This document shows positions 1 through 8,936 of a stretch of 64,000 nucleotides of DNA, piece by piece. The stretch covers positions 930,001 to 994,000 of the forward strand of contig NZ_CP061291.1 of NCBI RefSeq assembly GCF_018687455.1, given 5' to 3'. Both the position numbers and the translations under genes were made by a program. The DNA comes from Polynucleobacter sp. TSB-Sco08W16. GTDB taxonomy: Bacteria > Pseudomonadota > Gammaproteobacteria > Burkholderiales > Burkholderiaceae. Each line of letters begins with the position of its first letter. Position 1 is the stretch's first letter. Under the pieces are notes generated by a model. It was not told the DNA's origin, ran no database searches, and saw only the letters and a list, made by a program, of their open reading frames with translations.

Positions 1-386
1 CCCTTCGTGAACATGGTCGAGAGAGACTCTCTCAATCTATGGCTCAAAGCGCCATTACCAATATTGCAATGATGGCAGTTGGCGGATACGGCTTTGCAAT
101 CAGCGCAGCCAATCAGGCAGCTCAATACGTTTTGGTCTTACCTAATTCAAGGCAAAACGAGTCAGAGGCAGATGCAATCGGGTTAGAACTCGCAGCTAGG
201 GCTGGTTACAACCCACAGGCTGCCATCAGCGTATGGCAAAAAATGATAAAAACCAATCAAGGTAAAGGCCCGCCAGAATTTCTATCTACTCACCCTTCTG
301 GTGAAACCAGAATTGAGCAGTTGACGGAACTTATGCCAGCTGTTGAACCGCTTTATCAGGTAGCCCAAAAAACAAAAGCTAAATAA
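1..386 (+). CDS. M48 family metalloprotease, C-terminal part (5' end outside window)
   Basis: The open frame already runs at the left edge (codons from base 3), so this is the C-terminal end of a larger protein. The first visible residues, LREHGRERLSQ, are the stretch that normally follows the HExxH zinc motif in periplasmic M48 peptidases of the BepA/LoiP kind. That motif therefore probably lies just upstream. The third zinc-ligand region is present as ESEADAIGLELAARAGYNP, followed by the usual STHPSGETRIEQL tail. The family degrades or refolds misassembled envelope proteins; that role is inferred. The stop is at 384-386, and the gene is convergent with the DUF4118 gene. Confidence 0.88.
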   Translation, partial: LREHGRERLSQSMAQSAITNIAMMAVGGYGFAISAANQAAQYVLVLPNSRQNESEADAIGLELAARAGYNPQAAISVWQKMIKTNQGKGPPEFLSTHPSGETRIEQLTELMPAVEPLYQVAQKTKAK

Positions 387-401
387 GATTGATAATCTCA
401 T

Positions 402-435
402 TCAATCAAATACAGGCTACTAACTATTTGATTGA
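402..435. terminator. AT-rich inverted repeat between convergent genes, possible terminator
   Basis: TCAATCAAATA (402-412) and TATTTGATTGA (425-435) form an 11-bp perfect stem with a 12-base loop. It lies between the stop of the M48 gene and the end of the DUF4118 gene and includes the DUF4118 stop codon. There is no GC-rich core or clear T run, so termination is only a guess from position. Confidence 0.3.
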
Positions 436-896
436 TTCAATTTATTGGGGGCATTATTAACTAATTCACGAATTTTATTGTCACCCTCTACCATTAACTT
501 AAAGCGTGATTCGCTGACCAAAAAAGCCATCTTTGCACTATATTGTTCTCGACGTAACCATTCAACTAAAAAACATACCAATAATGTGTAAGTTGCATAT
601 ACAAAAAGAACCGAAATATCCCTGGTATCAATCACAGTAAATTCACCAAAGGGGGCTAAGAAGAAATACGAGATTAGAGGGATGCTAAGGGCTACCGACA
701 ATAAGGCAGGACCAGTGCCAAAGAAAAAGGCAATCACAATCGTATTAATTTGAAAAAAGAACAGGGGCAAAGCCTCATCGAATTGGGGGTGTAACGCAAA
801 CCGAACACCAAAAGCAAAAAAGACTCCAATAACAGCATTTAAGTAGCCTGCCGGTTTGTTGGAGCACCATCTATAGGCATTAAGATTATGTTTCAT
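420..896 (-). CDS. DUF4118 membrane protein (sensor domain without kinase)
   Basis: This 158-residue protein has four hydrophobic segments at about residues 18-35, 43-60, 62-81 and 93-113. The arrangement and sequence resemble DUF4118, the four-helix membrane domain of KdpD and many hybrid sensor kinases. After the last helix, residues about 115-141 (basic, then SESRFKLMVEG) look like the linker and first strand of a PAS domain. The chain then ends, with no PAS core, HisKA or ATPase domain. It may be a stand-alone membrane protein or what is left of a histidine kinase. AGGGA five bases before the ATG supports this start. No response regulator is adjacent and the function is unknown. Confidence 0.7.
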   Translation of the reverse strand: MKHNLNAYRWCSNKPAGYLNAVIGVFFAFGVRFALHPQFDEALPLFFFQINTIVIAFFFGTGPALLSVALSIPLISYFFLAPFGEFTVIDTRDISVLFVYATYTLLVCFLVEWLRREQYSAKMAFLVSESRFKLMVEGDNKIRELVNNAPNKLNQSNS

Positions 897-955
897 TGAT
901 TCCCTAGTCAGTGTATGCTTTAGAGATAAATACTATATTTGAGACAGTTTAAGAG

Positions 956-1807
956 ATGCCATTTAGAAATACAAATGAAGACCTTAAAGAAAGCGTGACC
1001 ATTCTACTACCGGGCCTAAATGGTGGCGGATTGGAGCTTGGGCAACTACCTACATTTCTGAACTCGAATGGATTCAATACTGTTATTCCAGATATTCAGG
1101 GCTATTTGCATGGATCCCCTGCTGGTGACTTCGAAAGCTGGATTAGCCAAGTTCATAATGTAATTGACCCACTAAGAAAACAGTACAAGACCATCAATTT
1201 AGCTGGTATTAGCATGGGATCCACTCTAGCACTTGCAGTTGCTTCTCAAAGAACGGACATCTCTTCCATTGCACTGCTTTCACCAGTACTCCGTTACGAT
1301 GGATGGACTGTTCCATGGTATAGATTCTTATTGGATATCGCCTGTAATCTAGGGATTAGAAGCTGGGAATACTCTGAACGCGAACCTTTTGGCATCAAAA
1401 ATCCCGATTTGCGCAGAAGAGTAAGGGATAAATTTAAAGCCCATGAACTTTCAGAGGTTGGTGCCCCGCTGATCACTGCGCAACATCTTTATGAGGCAAA
1501 AGGTCTCATGGCCTATGTCAGGAAAAATCTCGATACCATTACATCTAGGTTGTTAATTATTCAGTCTGTGGAGGACGATACATGCTCTGTTTGGTCTGCA
1601 GAACAGATATTGTCTAATGTTAAGTCTGATCTACGAAGGGCGATTTGGCTCGGCAATAGCTACCATATTGTTACGATTGATAATGAGCGTGAAATAGTTT
1701 TGAATGAAGTTTTGCGCTTTTTTGCTAGAGGTGCTGGAGGTAACCGAGGCATTGATAGCTATTACAACGATCTAAATCCAAAAGCCCTTCGTGAAAGATT
1801 GCTTTAA
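956..1807 (+). CDS. alpha/beta-fold hydrolase (carboxylesterase-like)
   Basis: A 283-residue soluble hydrolase. The nucleophile elbow GISMG puts the catalytic serine at residue 86. An oxyanion-type motif LLPGLNGGG lies at 17-25. A candidate acid is Asp207 or Asp208 (SVEDDT), and His237 in SYHIVTIDNERE fits the catalytic histidine context of Est30-type carboxylesterases. Substrate cannot be read from the sequence, but short-chain acyl esters would fit the family. There is no signal peptide. The gene stands alone, divergent from the DUF4118 gene with a 59-bp gap, and ends just before a strong terminator. Confidence 0.75.
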   Translation: MPFRNTNEDLKESVTILLPGLNGGGLELGQLPTFLNSNGFNTVIPDIQGYLHGSPAGDFESWISQVHNVIDPLRKQYKTINLAGISMGSTLALAVASQRTDISSIALLSPVLRYDGWTVPWYRFLLDIACNLGIRSWEYSEREPFGIKNPDLRRRVRDKFKAHELSEVGAPLITAQHLYEAKGLMAYVRKNLDTITSRLLIIQSVEDDTCSVWSAEQILSNVKSDLRRAIWLGNSYHIVTIDNEREIVLNEVLRFFARGAGGNRGIDSYYNDLNPKALRERLL

Positions 1808-1820
1808 TCTCAGGTAAAGA

Positions 1821-1846
1821 AAAGCCTCCCTGTTGGGAGGCTTTTT
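1821..1846. terminator. bidirectional intrinsic terminator
   Basis: AAAGCCTCCC (1821-1830), loop TGTT, GGGAGGCTTTTT (1835-1846). The GC-rich stem has a T run on the + strand and, read on the - strand, a T run from the leading A tract. It can end both the hydrolase gene (+) and the gltX-tRNA transcript (-). Confidence 0.85.
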
Positions 1847-1852
1847 GATATT

Positions 1853-1929
1853 TGGCGGAACGGACGGGACTCGAACCCGCGACCCTCTGCGTGACAGGCA
1901 GATATTCTAACCAACTGAACTACCGCTCC
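1853..1929 (-). tRNA. tRNA-Asp (GTC)
   Basis: A 77-base cloverleaf read on the minus strand: acceptor starts GGAGCGG, anticodon loop CTGTCAC gives GTC, the T-loop is GGTTCGAGTCC and the CCA end is encoded (1853-1855 as TGG on +). It is the last of three tRNA genes downstream of gltX. Confidence 0.97.
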
Positions 1930-1971
1930 AAATTACATCGAGTAAAACACTTTTACTGCAACCAAAATTAT

Positions 1972-2047
1972 TGGCGTCCCCAGGGGGATTCGAACCCCCG
2001 TACTCACCGTGAAAGGGTGATGTCCTAGGCCTCTAGACGATGGGGAC
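1972..2047 (-). tRNA. tRNA-Glu (TTC)
   Basis: A 76-base cloverleaf on the minus strand: acceptor GTCCCCA pairs with TGGGGAC, anticodon TTC sits in CCCTTTCACGG, the T arm GGGGGTTCGAATCCCCC is perfect and CCA is encoded. It lies in the same transcription direction as, and downstream of, the gene for its own synthetase, gltX. Confidence 0.97.
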
Positions 2048-2081
2048 CTGGATACTACAAAACTGCTTTATTTTAAATGCT

Positions 2082-2157
<76 letters not shown>

Positions 2158-2235
2158 GAAATCTCGCAATAAAACTACAAGACACTCAAAACAATCCAAG
2201 ATTTTATCCTATTTTTGTACAACTAAGCAAATTGG

Positions 2236-3633
2236 CTATGCGACCACCTTAGAAAGCCTGTTTACGGCCTCCTCTTTACCTATCACTACCAATACAGAAT
2301 CAATGGCTGGGGTCTGTGTTGTTGCAAATAATGCATAGCGAACTGGCATGGCTAGCGCTGGCATTTTGATTTGATGGGCAGCTAAAACTTGCTTAAATGA
2401 TGCCGCATAAGCTTCTTTAGTGGGTTCAGCGTTACGAATGGCTTCAATTAAATCTTTTAATGCAGGAATGATTGTCTGCGGAATATTTGCAGCAATCTGT
2501 TCCGCGTTTAATGTGGGTGCAGGCAAATAAAATAGCTTGGCTCCCTCTGCAATCTCAATCAAGGTATTCGCACGATCTTTTAGCAAGGCTACTACTTGAG
2601 TAAAGTTTGGGCCATTCTCAGTGTCAATGCCTAACTCATGAGCGAATGGCTTTGTAGCTTCAGCTAATTTGACAGGGTCTGCATTCTGAATGTATTGGTG
2701 ATTTAGCCAAAGCAGCTTTTCGGGATTATGTTGAGCTGGTGATCTTCCTAGGCTGTCTAAATCAAACCAGTCTACAAACTGCTCTTTGGTAAATACTTCC
2801 GCATCACCATGTGACCAACCGAGACGAGCTAAATAATTCAAGATGGCTTCTGGTAGGTAACCTGATTTTTGATAGTCGCGCACACTCATTGCGCCATTGC
2901 GCTTACTCATCTTTTCACCAGCATCATTGAGAACTGTAGGAAGATGGGCGTATATAGGCGGCGTACCGCCTAAGGCCTTCATAATATTAATTTGTCGAGG
3001 AGTATTGTTCACATGATCATCCCCACGAATTACATGGCTGATTTGCATGTCTACATCATCTACGACAACGCAAAAGTTATAGGTTGGAGTGCCGTCTGGC
3101 CTTGCAATAACCAAGTCATCCAACTCATCATTTGAAATTTCTATACGACCTTTAACAGCATCCTCCCACACAACTGAGCCACCAATTGGATTCTTAAAAC
3201 GAATCACCGGCAATACTCCCTCGGGAACGGGTGGCAATGCTTTGCCTGGCTCGGGTCTCCATAGTCCGTTATATCGCGGCTTTTCTTTATTAGCCATCTG
3301 TTGATCGCGGAGCTTATTCAGTTCATCCTCGCTCATGTAGCATGGGTATGCGAGACCGGAATCTAGCATTTGCTTGATTACCTCGCGATAACGATCAATC
3401 CGCTGCATTTGGTAGATTGGGCCTTCATCAATATCCATACCCAACCAAGCCATGCCTTCAATAATGACATCAACAGCCTCTTGAGTGGATCTCTCCACAT
3501 CGGTATCCTCAATACGCAAGATAAAGTCGCCTTGATTATGCCGAGCAAAAGCCCAGGGATAAAGAGCGCTGCGTAGATTTCCCAGATGTATAAAGCCCGT
3601 GGGACTTGGGGCGAAACGTGTACGAATATGCAT
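2236..3633 (-). CDS. gltX: glutamyl-tRNA synthetase
   Basis: A 465-residue class I aminoacyl-tRNA synthetase that charges tRNA-Glu in the cytoplasm. The N-terminus reads RFAPSPTGFIHLGN, with the HIGH-equivalent motif HLGN at residues 16-19. The second signature KMSKR is near residue 240, preceded by VIRGDDHVNNTPRQ. Length is normal for bacterial GluRS, and the anticodon-binding helical region occupies the last third. The ATG start is directly followed by the conserved motif, so no extension is needed. It is probably co-transcribed with the three downstream tRNA genes, one of which is its own substrate. Confidence 0.97.
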   Translation of the reverse strand: MHIRTRFAPSPTGFIHLGNLRSALYPWAFARHNQGDFILRIEDTDVERSTQEAVDVIIEGMAWLGMDIDEGPIYQMQRIDRYREVIKQMLDSGLAYPCYMSEDELNKLRDQQMANKEKPRYNGLWRPEPGKALPPVPEGVLPVIRFKNPIGGSVVWEDAVKGRIEISNDELDDLVIARPDGTPTYNFCVVVDDVDMQISHVIRGDDHVNNTPRQINIMKALGGTPPIYAHLPTVLNDAGEKMSKRNGAMSVRDYQKSGYLPEAILNYLARLGWSHGDAEVFTKEQFVDWFDLDSLGRSPAQHNPEKLLWLNHQYIQNADPVKLAEATKPFAHELGIDTENGPNFTQVVALLKDRANTLIEIAEGAKLFYLPAPTLNAEQIAANIPQTIIPALKDLIEAIRNAEPTKEAYAASFKQVLAAHQIKMPALAMPVRYALFATTQTPAIDSVLVVIGKEEAVNRLSKVVA

Positions 3634-3697
3634 AGAAACTATTATCTCAGGTCAGGCAAATCGACAGTAAATTCAAAAAAAGTGGATACTTTCAACT

Positions 3698-4663
3698 ATG
3701 AATGAATTACTTGTATTTGTGTGTGATGGCGCCCCGGTTCGCGGGGAAATTGTCTCCATTGGTTCCGCCTGGCAGGCTGTTTTGGAGCGTCGCAATGACC
3801 CCCCTGCTGTGAGGAAGATCCTGGGTGATTTTGTCGGTGCAGCGACCCTTTTAAGTGCCAGCCTTAAGTTTGATGGGACTTTAATCATTCAAGCTCAAAG
3901 CAAAGGCCCAATCCAACTACTCGTCGTGGAATGCAAATCCGATTTATCGATGCGAGCTACGGTAAAGCTCTCTGTAGATCAATCTGAAATCGCTGATAAC
4001 GCCTCTTTAGGCGAGCTTCTGGATGCCAGTAACTCGGGCAGGCTCGTAATCACCTTAGACCCAGCAGATCGCGAACCAGGGCAACCGCCCTACCAGGGGA
4101 TAGTTGCCCTTCAAGATCACCAAGGGGGGCTTATTAAACCCGTATCCAGTGCTGCCGAAGCCATTGCACTTTATATGCAAAATTCAGAGCAACTTGATAC
4201 CCGGATTTGGCTTGCATCGAACGATAAAAACGTTGGCGGTTTATTGCTTCAGCGCCTTCCAAATTCCGGCGGGCATTCTCAGTTGGACCCTCAAGTTGCC
4301 GCTGAAGGCTGGTCGCGAATTCGAACCCTTGGCGAAACGATTACTGATGATGAGTTATTAACCTTGCCGCCAGATACCATTCTGCGTCGCTTATTTCTGG
4401 AAGAATCTACTCAGAATGGTGTTCGTAGCTTTCCGGCACGCCCTATTCGCTTTGCCTGCAGTTGCTCACGCAAAAAAGTTGCCGATGTTCTCAGAATGTT
4501 AGGTGAAGAAGAGGTTCAAAGTATCTTGGCAGAGCAAGGTGCCGTTGAAACGATCTGTGATTTCTGCGCCAAACCTTATCGATTTGATGCGGTTGATTGT
4601 CTGCAAGTATTTAAAACGGATTTATTAAGTGACGCTACCAGACCCCCATCTAGTGGCCACTGA
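3698..4663 (+). CDS. hslO: Hsp33 redox-regulated chaperone
   Basis: A 321-residue cytosolic chaperone of the Hsp33 family, activated when oxidants release its zinc. The C-terminal redox switch is intact: Cys254 and Cys256 (ACSCSRKK), then Cys287 and Cys290 (CDFC). The N-terminal domain is complete, with FVCDGAPVRGEIV near residue 8. The gene is 64 bp from the divergent gltX start and faces ftsB tail to tail with a gap of only five bases. Length is slightly above the E. coli protein (about 290), mostly in the N-terminal domain. Confidence 0.94.
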   Translation: MNELLVFVCDGAPVRGEIVSIGSAWQAVLERRNDPPAVRKILGDFVGAATLLSASLKFDGTLIIQAQSKGPIQLLVVECKSDLSMRATVKLSVDQSEIADNASLGELLDASNSGRLVITLDPADREPGQPPYQGIVALQDHQGGLIKPVSSAAEAIALYMQNSEQLDTRIWLASNDKNVGGLLLQRLPNSGGHSQLDPQVAAEGWSRIRTLGETITDDELLTLPPDTILRRLFLEESTQNGVRSFPARPIRFACSCSRKKVADVLRMLGEEEVQSILAEQGAVETICDFCAKPYRFDAVDCLQVFKTDLLSDATRPPSSGH

Positions 4664-4668
4664 GCAAT

Positions 4669-4974
4669 TTACTGCTTTGTAGCAGGCGTTGTAGTAGATT
4701 TTTCTGCGGGCAATATTTGCACAAAGAATTCCCCCTCCTTGATTAGGCCGTGCTCAACACGAGCACGCTCCTCAATTGCTCGCGTACCGTCCTTTAAATC
4801 TTTTACATCACCCTCTAGCTTGGCATTTCGAAGCGCCAAGAGGCTATTCTTTGCCTCTTGGAGCTCTACCTGCTTCTCCATTTCATAGACCTTAAGCCAC
4901 CCACCCTTACCCAACCAAAGTGGGTACTGGATTGCAATCAGCAATACCAGCATGGAGTAAATGACAATGCGCAT
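4669..4974 (-). CDS. ftsB: cell division protein FtsB
   Basis: A 101-residue bitopic membrane protein. Residues 1-21 form the single transmembrane helix. Residues about 25-70 are a charged heptad-rich coiled coil, followed by the family motif EERARVEHGLIKEGE. FtsB joins FtsL and FtsQ in the divisome at mid-cell; this is family knowledge. It lies 19 bases downstream of eno, the classic eno-ftsB pairing, so it is probably the last gene of the pyrG-kdsA-eno-ftsB operon. Confidence 0.93.
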   Translation of the reverse strand: MRIVIYSMLVLLIAIQYPLWLGKGGWLKVYEMEKQVELQEAKNSLLALRNAKLEGDVKDLKDGTRAIEERARVEHGLIKEGEFFVQILPAEKSTTTPATKQ

Positions 4975-4993
4975 AGCTCTTTAAGATGCTTAC

Positions 4994-6280
4994 TTAACGC
5001 TTGAGGTTGTAAAAGACAGATTTACCTGGATAGGTAGCAACATCACCCAAATCTTCCTCAATTCGTAATAATTGATTGTATTTAGCAATTCGATCAGAGC
5101 GTGAAAGTGATCCAGTCTTAATTTGACCTGCATTTGTACCAACAGCGATATCAGCAATAGTGCTGTCTTCTGTTTCACCAGAGCGATGGGAAATTACCGC
5201 TGTGTAATTAGCGCGCTTTGCCATCTCAATAGCAGCAAAGGTTTCGGTCAAGGTGCCGATCTGATTAATCTTAATCAAGATGGAATTGGCAATACCTTTT
5301 TCAATGCCCTCTTTAAGAATGCGAGTGTTGGTCACAAATAGATCATCGCCTACCAATTGGATCTTCTTGCCTAACTTCTGAGTAATGTCAGCCCAACCAT
5401 CCCAATCACTTTCGTGCATACCGTCTTCAATAGAGACGATCGGGAATTGATCGGCTAAATTGCCAAGATAGTCTGAGAATTCACTTGAGGATAGTTGTAA
5501 GCCTTCGCCAGAAAGATGGTATTTGCCGTCTTTATAGAACTCGCTAGCAGCGCAATCAAGAGCTAAGATAACGTCCTCGCCAGCTTGATATCCAGCGCCT
5601 TCAATCGCCTTCATGATCGTTTGTAAACACTCGTGATTACTCTTGAAGTTTGGCGCAAAGCCCCCTTCATCACCAACAGTCGTTGGCATTCCTTGCGCTC
5701 CAAGAATCTTTTTGAGTTCATGAAAGATTTCAGCGCCGCAACGCAAGGCATCGCGGAAGTTTTGAGCGCCAACCGGCATCACCATAAATTCTTGAATGTC
5801 TAAGCTGTTATTGGCATGAGCACCACCATTGACGATGTTCATCATTGGGACTGGTAGCTGCATACCACCAGAGCCGCCAAAGTAGCGATACAAAGGCAAA
5901 CCCGCCTCTTCAGCTGCAGCCCTCGCAACGGCCATAGACACTGCCAAGGTAGCGTTCGCACCTAATCTTGCCTTGTTATGTGTGCCATCGAGCTCAATTA
6001 AGGTGTGATCTAAGAAAGCTTGTTCACTAGCATCTAAACCCAGAATTGTTTCAGCAATCTCTACATTGATGTTTTGAACGGCCTTCAAAACACCTTTACC
6101 TAAGTAGCGAGATTTATCCCCGTCACGTAATTCAATGGCTTCGCGTGAACCCGTCGAGGCACCGGATGGAACTGCGGCACGACCCATTACGCCTGATTCG
6201 AGCAATACGTCGCACTCTACAGTTGGATTTCCGCGTGAATCTAAAACTTCTCTACCGATGATGTCAACAATGGCGCTCAT
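4994..6280 (-). CDS. eno: enolase
   Basis: A 428-residue glycolytic enzyme interconverting 2-phosphoglycerate and phosphoenolpyruvate, magnesium dependent. The enolase signature ILIKINQIGTLTE lies near residue 336 with its conserved Lys. Metal-ligand regions are visible as ALDCAASEF, SIEDGMHESDW and LVGDDLFVTN. Other catalytic segments include PSGASTGSREAIELRDGD and GDEGGFAPN. Length is normal. It lies 49 bases after kdsA on the same strand and 19 bases before ftsB. Confidence 0.98.
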   Translation of the reverse strand: MSAIVDIIGREVLDSRGNPTVECDVLLESGVMGRAAVPSGASTGSREAIELRDGDKSRYLGKGVLKAVQNINVEIAETILGLDASEQAFLDHTLIELDGTHNKARLGANATLAVSMAVARAAAEEAGLPLYRYFGGSGGMQLPVPMMNIVNGGAHANNSLDIQEFMVMPVGAQNFRDALRCGAEIFHELKKILGAQGMPTTVGDEGGFAPNFKSNHECLQTIMKAIEGAGYQAGEDVILALDCAASEFYKDGKYHLSGEGLQLSSSEFSDYLGNLADQFPIVSIEDGMHESDWDGWADITQKLGKKIQLVGDDLFVTNTRILKEGIEKGIANSILIKINQIGTLTETFAAIEMAKRANYTAVISHRSGETEDSTIADIAVGTNAGQIKTGSLSRSDRIAKYNQLLRIEEDLGDVATYPGKSVFYNLKR

Positions 6281-6329
6281 GCACCTTCTCCTTAAAACAA
6301 TATGAAATGGGGTCTAACTCAAAACTGAA

Positions 6330-7193
6330 TTATTTAAAACTATTTTCCAGAAAAGAACCGCTCGACTTAACGACTGAATCAATTGCTGCGAGAGATTCCA
6401 ACAACTCCTTCATCCGATTCAGGGGTACAGCATTAGGCCCATCGGACAATGCTTTCGCTGGATCGGGATGCGTTTCCATAAATAAGCCGCTAATACCAAC
6501 TGCCACTGCCGCTCTGGCTAAAACAGGAACAAACTCACGTTGGCCTCCGCTAGCAGTGCCTTGACCACCAGGCAATTGAACGGAATGGGTCGCATCAAAT
6601 ACCACTGGAGCATTAGACTCACGCAGGATAGCTAGGCTACGCATATCAGAAACTAAATTGTTATAACCAAATGAAGCTCCACGCTCACAAACCATAAACT
6701 GGTCTGGCAAATTTTTTTCTACTGCAGCGGCTCTTGCCTTATCGATAACGTTAAGCATTTCATGTGGCGACAGAAACTGTCCTTTTTTGAAATTCACTGG
6801 CTTGCCACTTTGGGCGCAAGCGCGAATAAAGTCAGTTTGCCTGCATAAGAACGCTGGTGTTTGTAAGACATCAACAACTTCAGATACTGCAGAAATTTCA
6901 CTAATGTCATGCACATCCGTTAAAACCGAAACACCCACTTGTCTTCTAACCTTAGCCAAAATCTCAAGACCCTTTTCTATTCCGAGCCCACGAAATGACG
7001 TTCCAGATGAGCGATTGGCCTTATCAAAGGAAGATTTGTAGATAAAAGGGATCTTCAATGCGGCGGTAATTTCCTTTAATTCACCCGCAATATCAATTGC
7101 GGACTGCTCAGATTCGATAACGCAAGGACCTGCTATCAGAAAAAAGCGATGTTCTAGGCCAACATCAAAACCACATAGCTTAAACGTGCTCAT
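6330..7193 (-). CDS. kdsA: 3-deoxy-8-phosphooctulonate synthase
   Basis: A 287-residue enzyme condensing phosphoenolpyruvate with arabinose 5-phosphate to Kdo-8-phosphate, needed for the lipopolysaccharide inner core. Typical segments are FFLIAGPCVIESE at the N-terminus, KSSFDKANRSS, the substrate loop PVNFKKGQFLSP and VFDATHSVQLPGG. Length is close to the E. coli enzyme. It starts 9 bases after the end of pyrG and precedes eno, a conserved proteobacterial gene order. Confidence 0.97.
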   Translation of the reverse strand: MSTFKLCGFDVGLEHRFFLIAGPCVIESEQSAIDIAGELKEITAALKIPFIYKSSFDKANRSSGTSFRGLGIEKGLEILAKVRRQVGVSVLTDVHDISEISAVSEVVDVLQTPAFLCRQTDFIRACAQSGKPVNFKKGQFLSPHEMLNVIDKARAAAVEKNLPDQFMVCERGASFGYNNLVSDMRSLAILRESNAPVVFDATHSVQLPGGQGTASGGQREFVPVLARAAVAVGISGLFMETHPDPAKALSDGPNAVPLNRMKELLESLAAIDSVVKSSGSFLENSFK

Positions 7194-7202
7194 AACCTCT
7201 CC

Positions 7203-8864
7203 TTAAGCAACCTGCTTTAACGCTGCATCTTGATGGGCAAGTGCCGCGCTGATAAAGGCGGAGAACAATGGATGACCGTCACGCGGTGTAGATGTGAACT
7301 CTGGGTGAAATTGCACTCCAAAAAACCAAGGATGCATTGACTCAGGAAGCTCCATCATCTCCGGCAAAGATTCATTGGGCGTTCTTGCGGAAATAATTAG
7401 GCCGGACTGCTCAAGCTTTGGCACATAAAGATTGTTTACTTCATAGCGATGACGATGGCGTTCATTTACATCTGCACCATAAATTCGGTGAGCCAAGGTA
7501 TTTGCCTTTACTGGGCAGCGCTGTGATCCCAAGCGCATCGTTCCACCCATATCAGAGTCATTGCTACGTTTCTCAACGCGACCTTCTCTATCTAGCCACT
7601 CCGTAATCAACGCAACGACTGGACTTTCAGTTTCAGGATCAAATTCAGTACTGTTAGCTTGTGCAATATTCGCTACATGGCGTGCAAATTCAATGACAGC
7701 AAGCTGCATGCCTAAGCAAATACCTAAGTAAGGCACTTGATTTTCGCGAGCATATCGAATGGCGGCAATCTTACCCTCAGTACCGCGTTTACCAAAACCA
7801 CCAGGAACCAAAATAGCATCGAGCTTTTCAAGGCAAGCTACGCCGTCTTTTTCGATTACTTCTGAATCGATGTAATTAATGTTAACGCGAGTATGCGTAT
7901 GAATACCCGCATGACGCAATGCTTCAATTAATGATTTATAAGACTCAGTTAGCTCAACATACTTGCCAACCATTCCTATCGTGACTTCATGTTTTGGGTT
8001 GGCTAACTCATAAACTAACTTAGCCCATACAGAAAGATCAGCGGGCTTGGCATTAATTTGCAATTCACGGCAAATCAAATCATCCATGCCTTGCGCTTGG
8101 AGCATTTCTGGAATCTTATAGATAGTGTCAACATCCCAAACAGAAATAACTGCTTCTTCGCGAACATTAGAAAAGAGAGAAATCTTCGCACGTTCATCAT
8201 CCGGTATTGGGCGATCAGCACGGCATAGCAATACGGTCGGCATGATACCGATCTCGCGTAACTTTTGAACTGAGTGTTGTGTTGGCTTTGTCTTCAGCTC
8301 ACCGGCGCTACTGATAAATGGCACCAAAGTCAGGTGCACGAAGGCACAACTGTGCTGAGGAAGGCGCAAACTCATCTGGCGCGCAGCCTCTAAAAATGGG
8401 AGGGACTCGATATCACCCACTGTTCCACCAATTTCACAAATAGCAATGTCAGCATCACCATCGTGACTGGCTTTTGCGCCACGTTCAACAAACGCCTGGA
8501 TTTCATTCGTGATGTGCGGGATGACTTGCACAGTTTTTCCAAGGTATTCCCCGCGACGCTCTTTGCTGATAACAGATTCATAAATCTGTCCAGTAGTGAA
8601 GTTATTACTTTTGCGCATCTTCGCAGAAACGAAGCGCTCATAGTGACCCAAATCCAAATCGGTCTCGGCTCCATCTTCAGTAACAAATACTTCGCCGTGC
8701 TGAAGGGGGCTCATTGTGCCCGGGTCAACGTTGATATAGGGGTCTAATTTTAGGAGGGTGACTTTCAGGCCGCGGGATTCAAGAATCGCGGCAAGCGAGG
8801 CAGCTGCGATTCCTTTCCCTAAAGAAGAAACCACACCGCCAGTGACAAAAACGTATTTGGTCAT
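7203..8864 (-). CDS. pyrG: CTP synthase
   Basis: A 553-residue enzyme that aminates UTP to CTP using glutamine and ATP. Residues 1-265 form the synthase domain (VFVTGGVVSSLGKGI P-loop, then LKLDPYINVDPGTMSP). The C-terminal class I amidotransferase domain carries the nucleophile Cys near 381 in GICLGMQLA and the His-Glu pair in FHPEFTS. Length is normal and the ATG start is canonical. It is the first gene of the pyrG-kdsA-eno-ftsB run. The 72 bases upstream separate it from the divergent DUF2147 gene and should hold promoters for both. Confidence 0.98.
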   Translation of the reverse strand: MTKYVFVTGGVVSSLGKGIAAASLAAILESRGLKVTLLKLDPYINVDPGTMSPLQHGEVFVTEDGAETDLDLGHYERFVSAKMRKSNNFTTGQIYESVISKERRGEYLGKTVQVIPHITNEIQAFVERGAKASHDGDADIAICEIGGTVGDIESLPFLEAARQMSLRLPQHSCAFVHLTLVPFISSAGELKTKPTQHSVQKLREIGIMPTVLLCRADRPIPDDERAKISLFSNVREEAVISVWDVDTIYKIPEMLQAQGMDDLICRELQINAKPADLSVWAKLVYELANPKHEVTIGMVGKYVELTESYKSLIEALRHAGIHTHTRVNINYIDSEVIEKDGVACLEKLDAILVPGGFGKRGTEGKIAAIRYARENQVPYLGICLGMQLAVIEFARHVANIAQANSTEFDPETESPVVALITEWLDREGRVEKRSNDSDMGGTMRLGSQRCPVKANTLAHRIYGADVNERHRHRYEVNNLYVPKLEQSGLIISARTPNESLPEMMELPESMHPWFFGVQFHPEFTSTPRDGHPLFSAFISAALAHQDAALKQVA

Positions 8865-8936
8865 CGCTTAAGCTCTGTTGGAAAAAGTAATTATAACGAT
8901 AGCCATAGCTAGCAAAGCAAAACAAAAAGGGTAATA

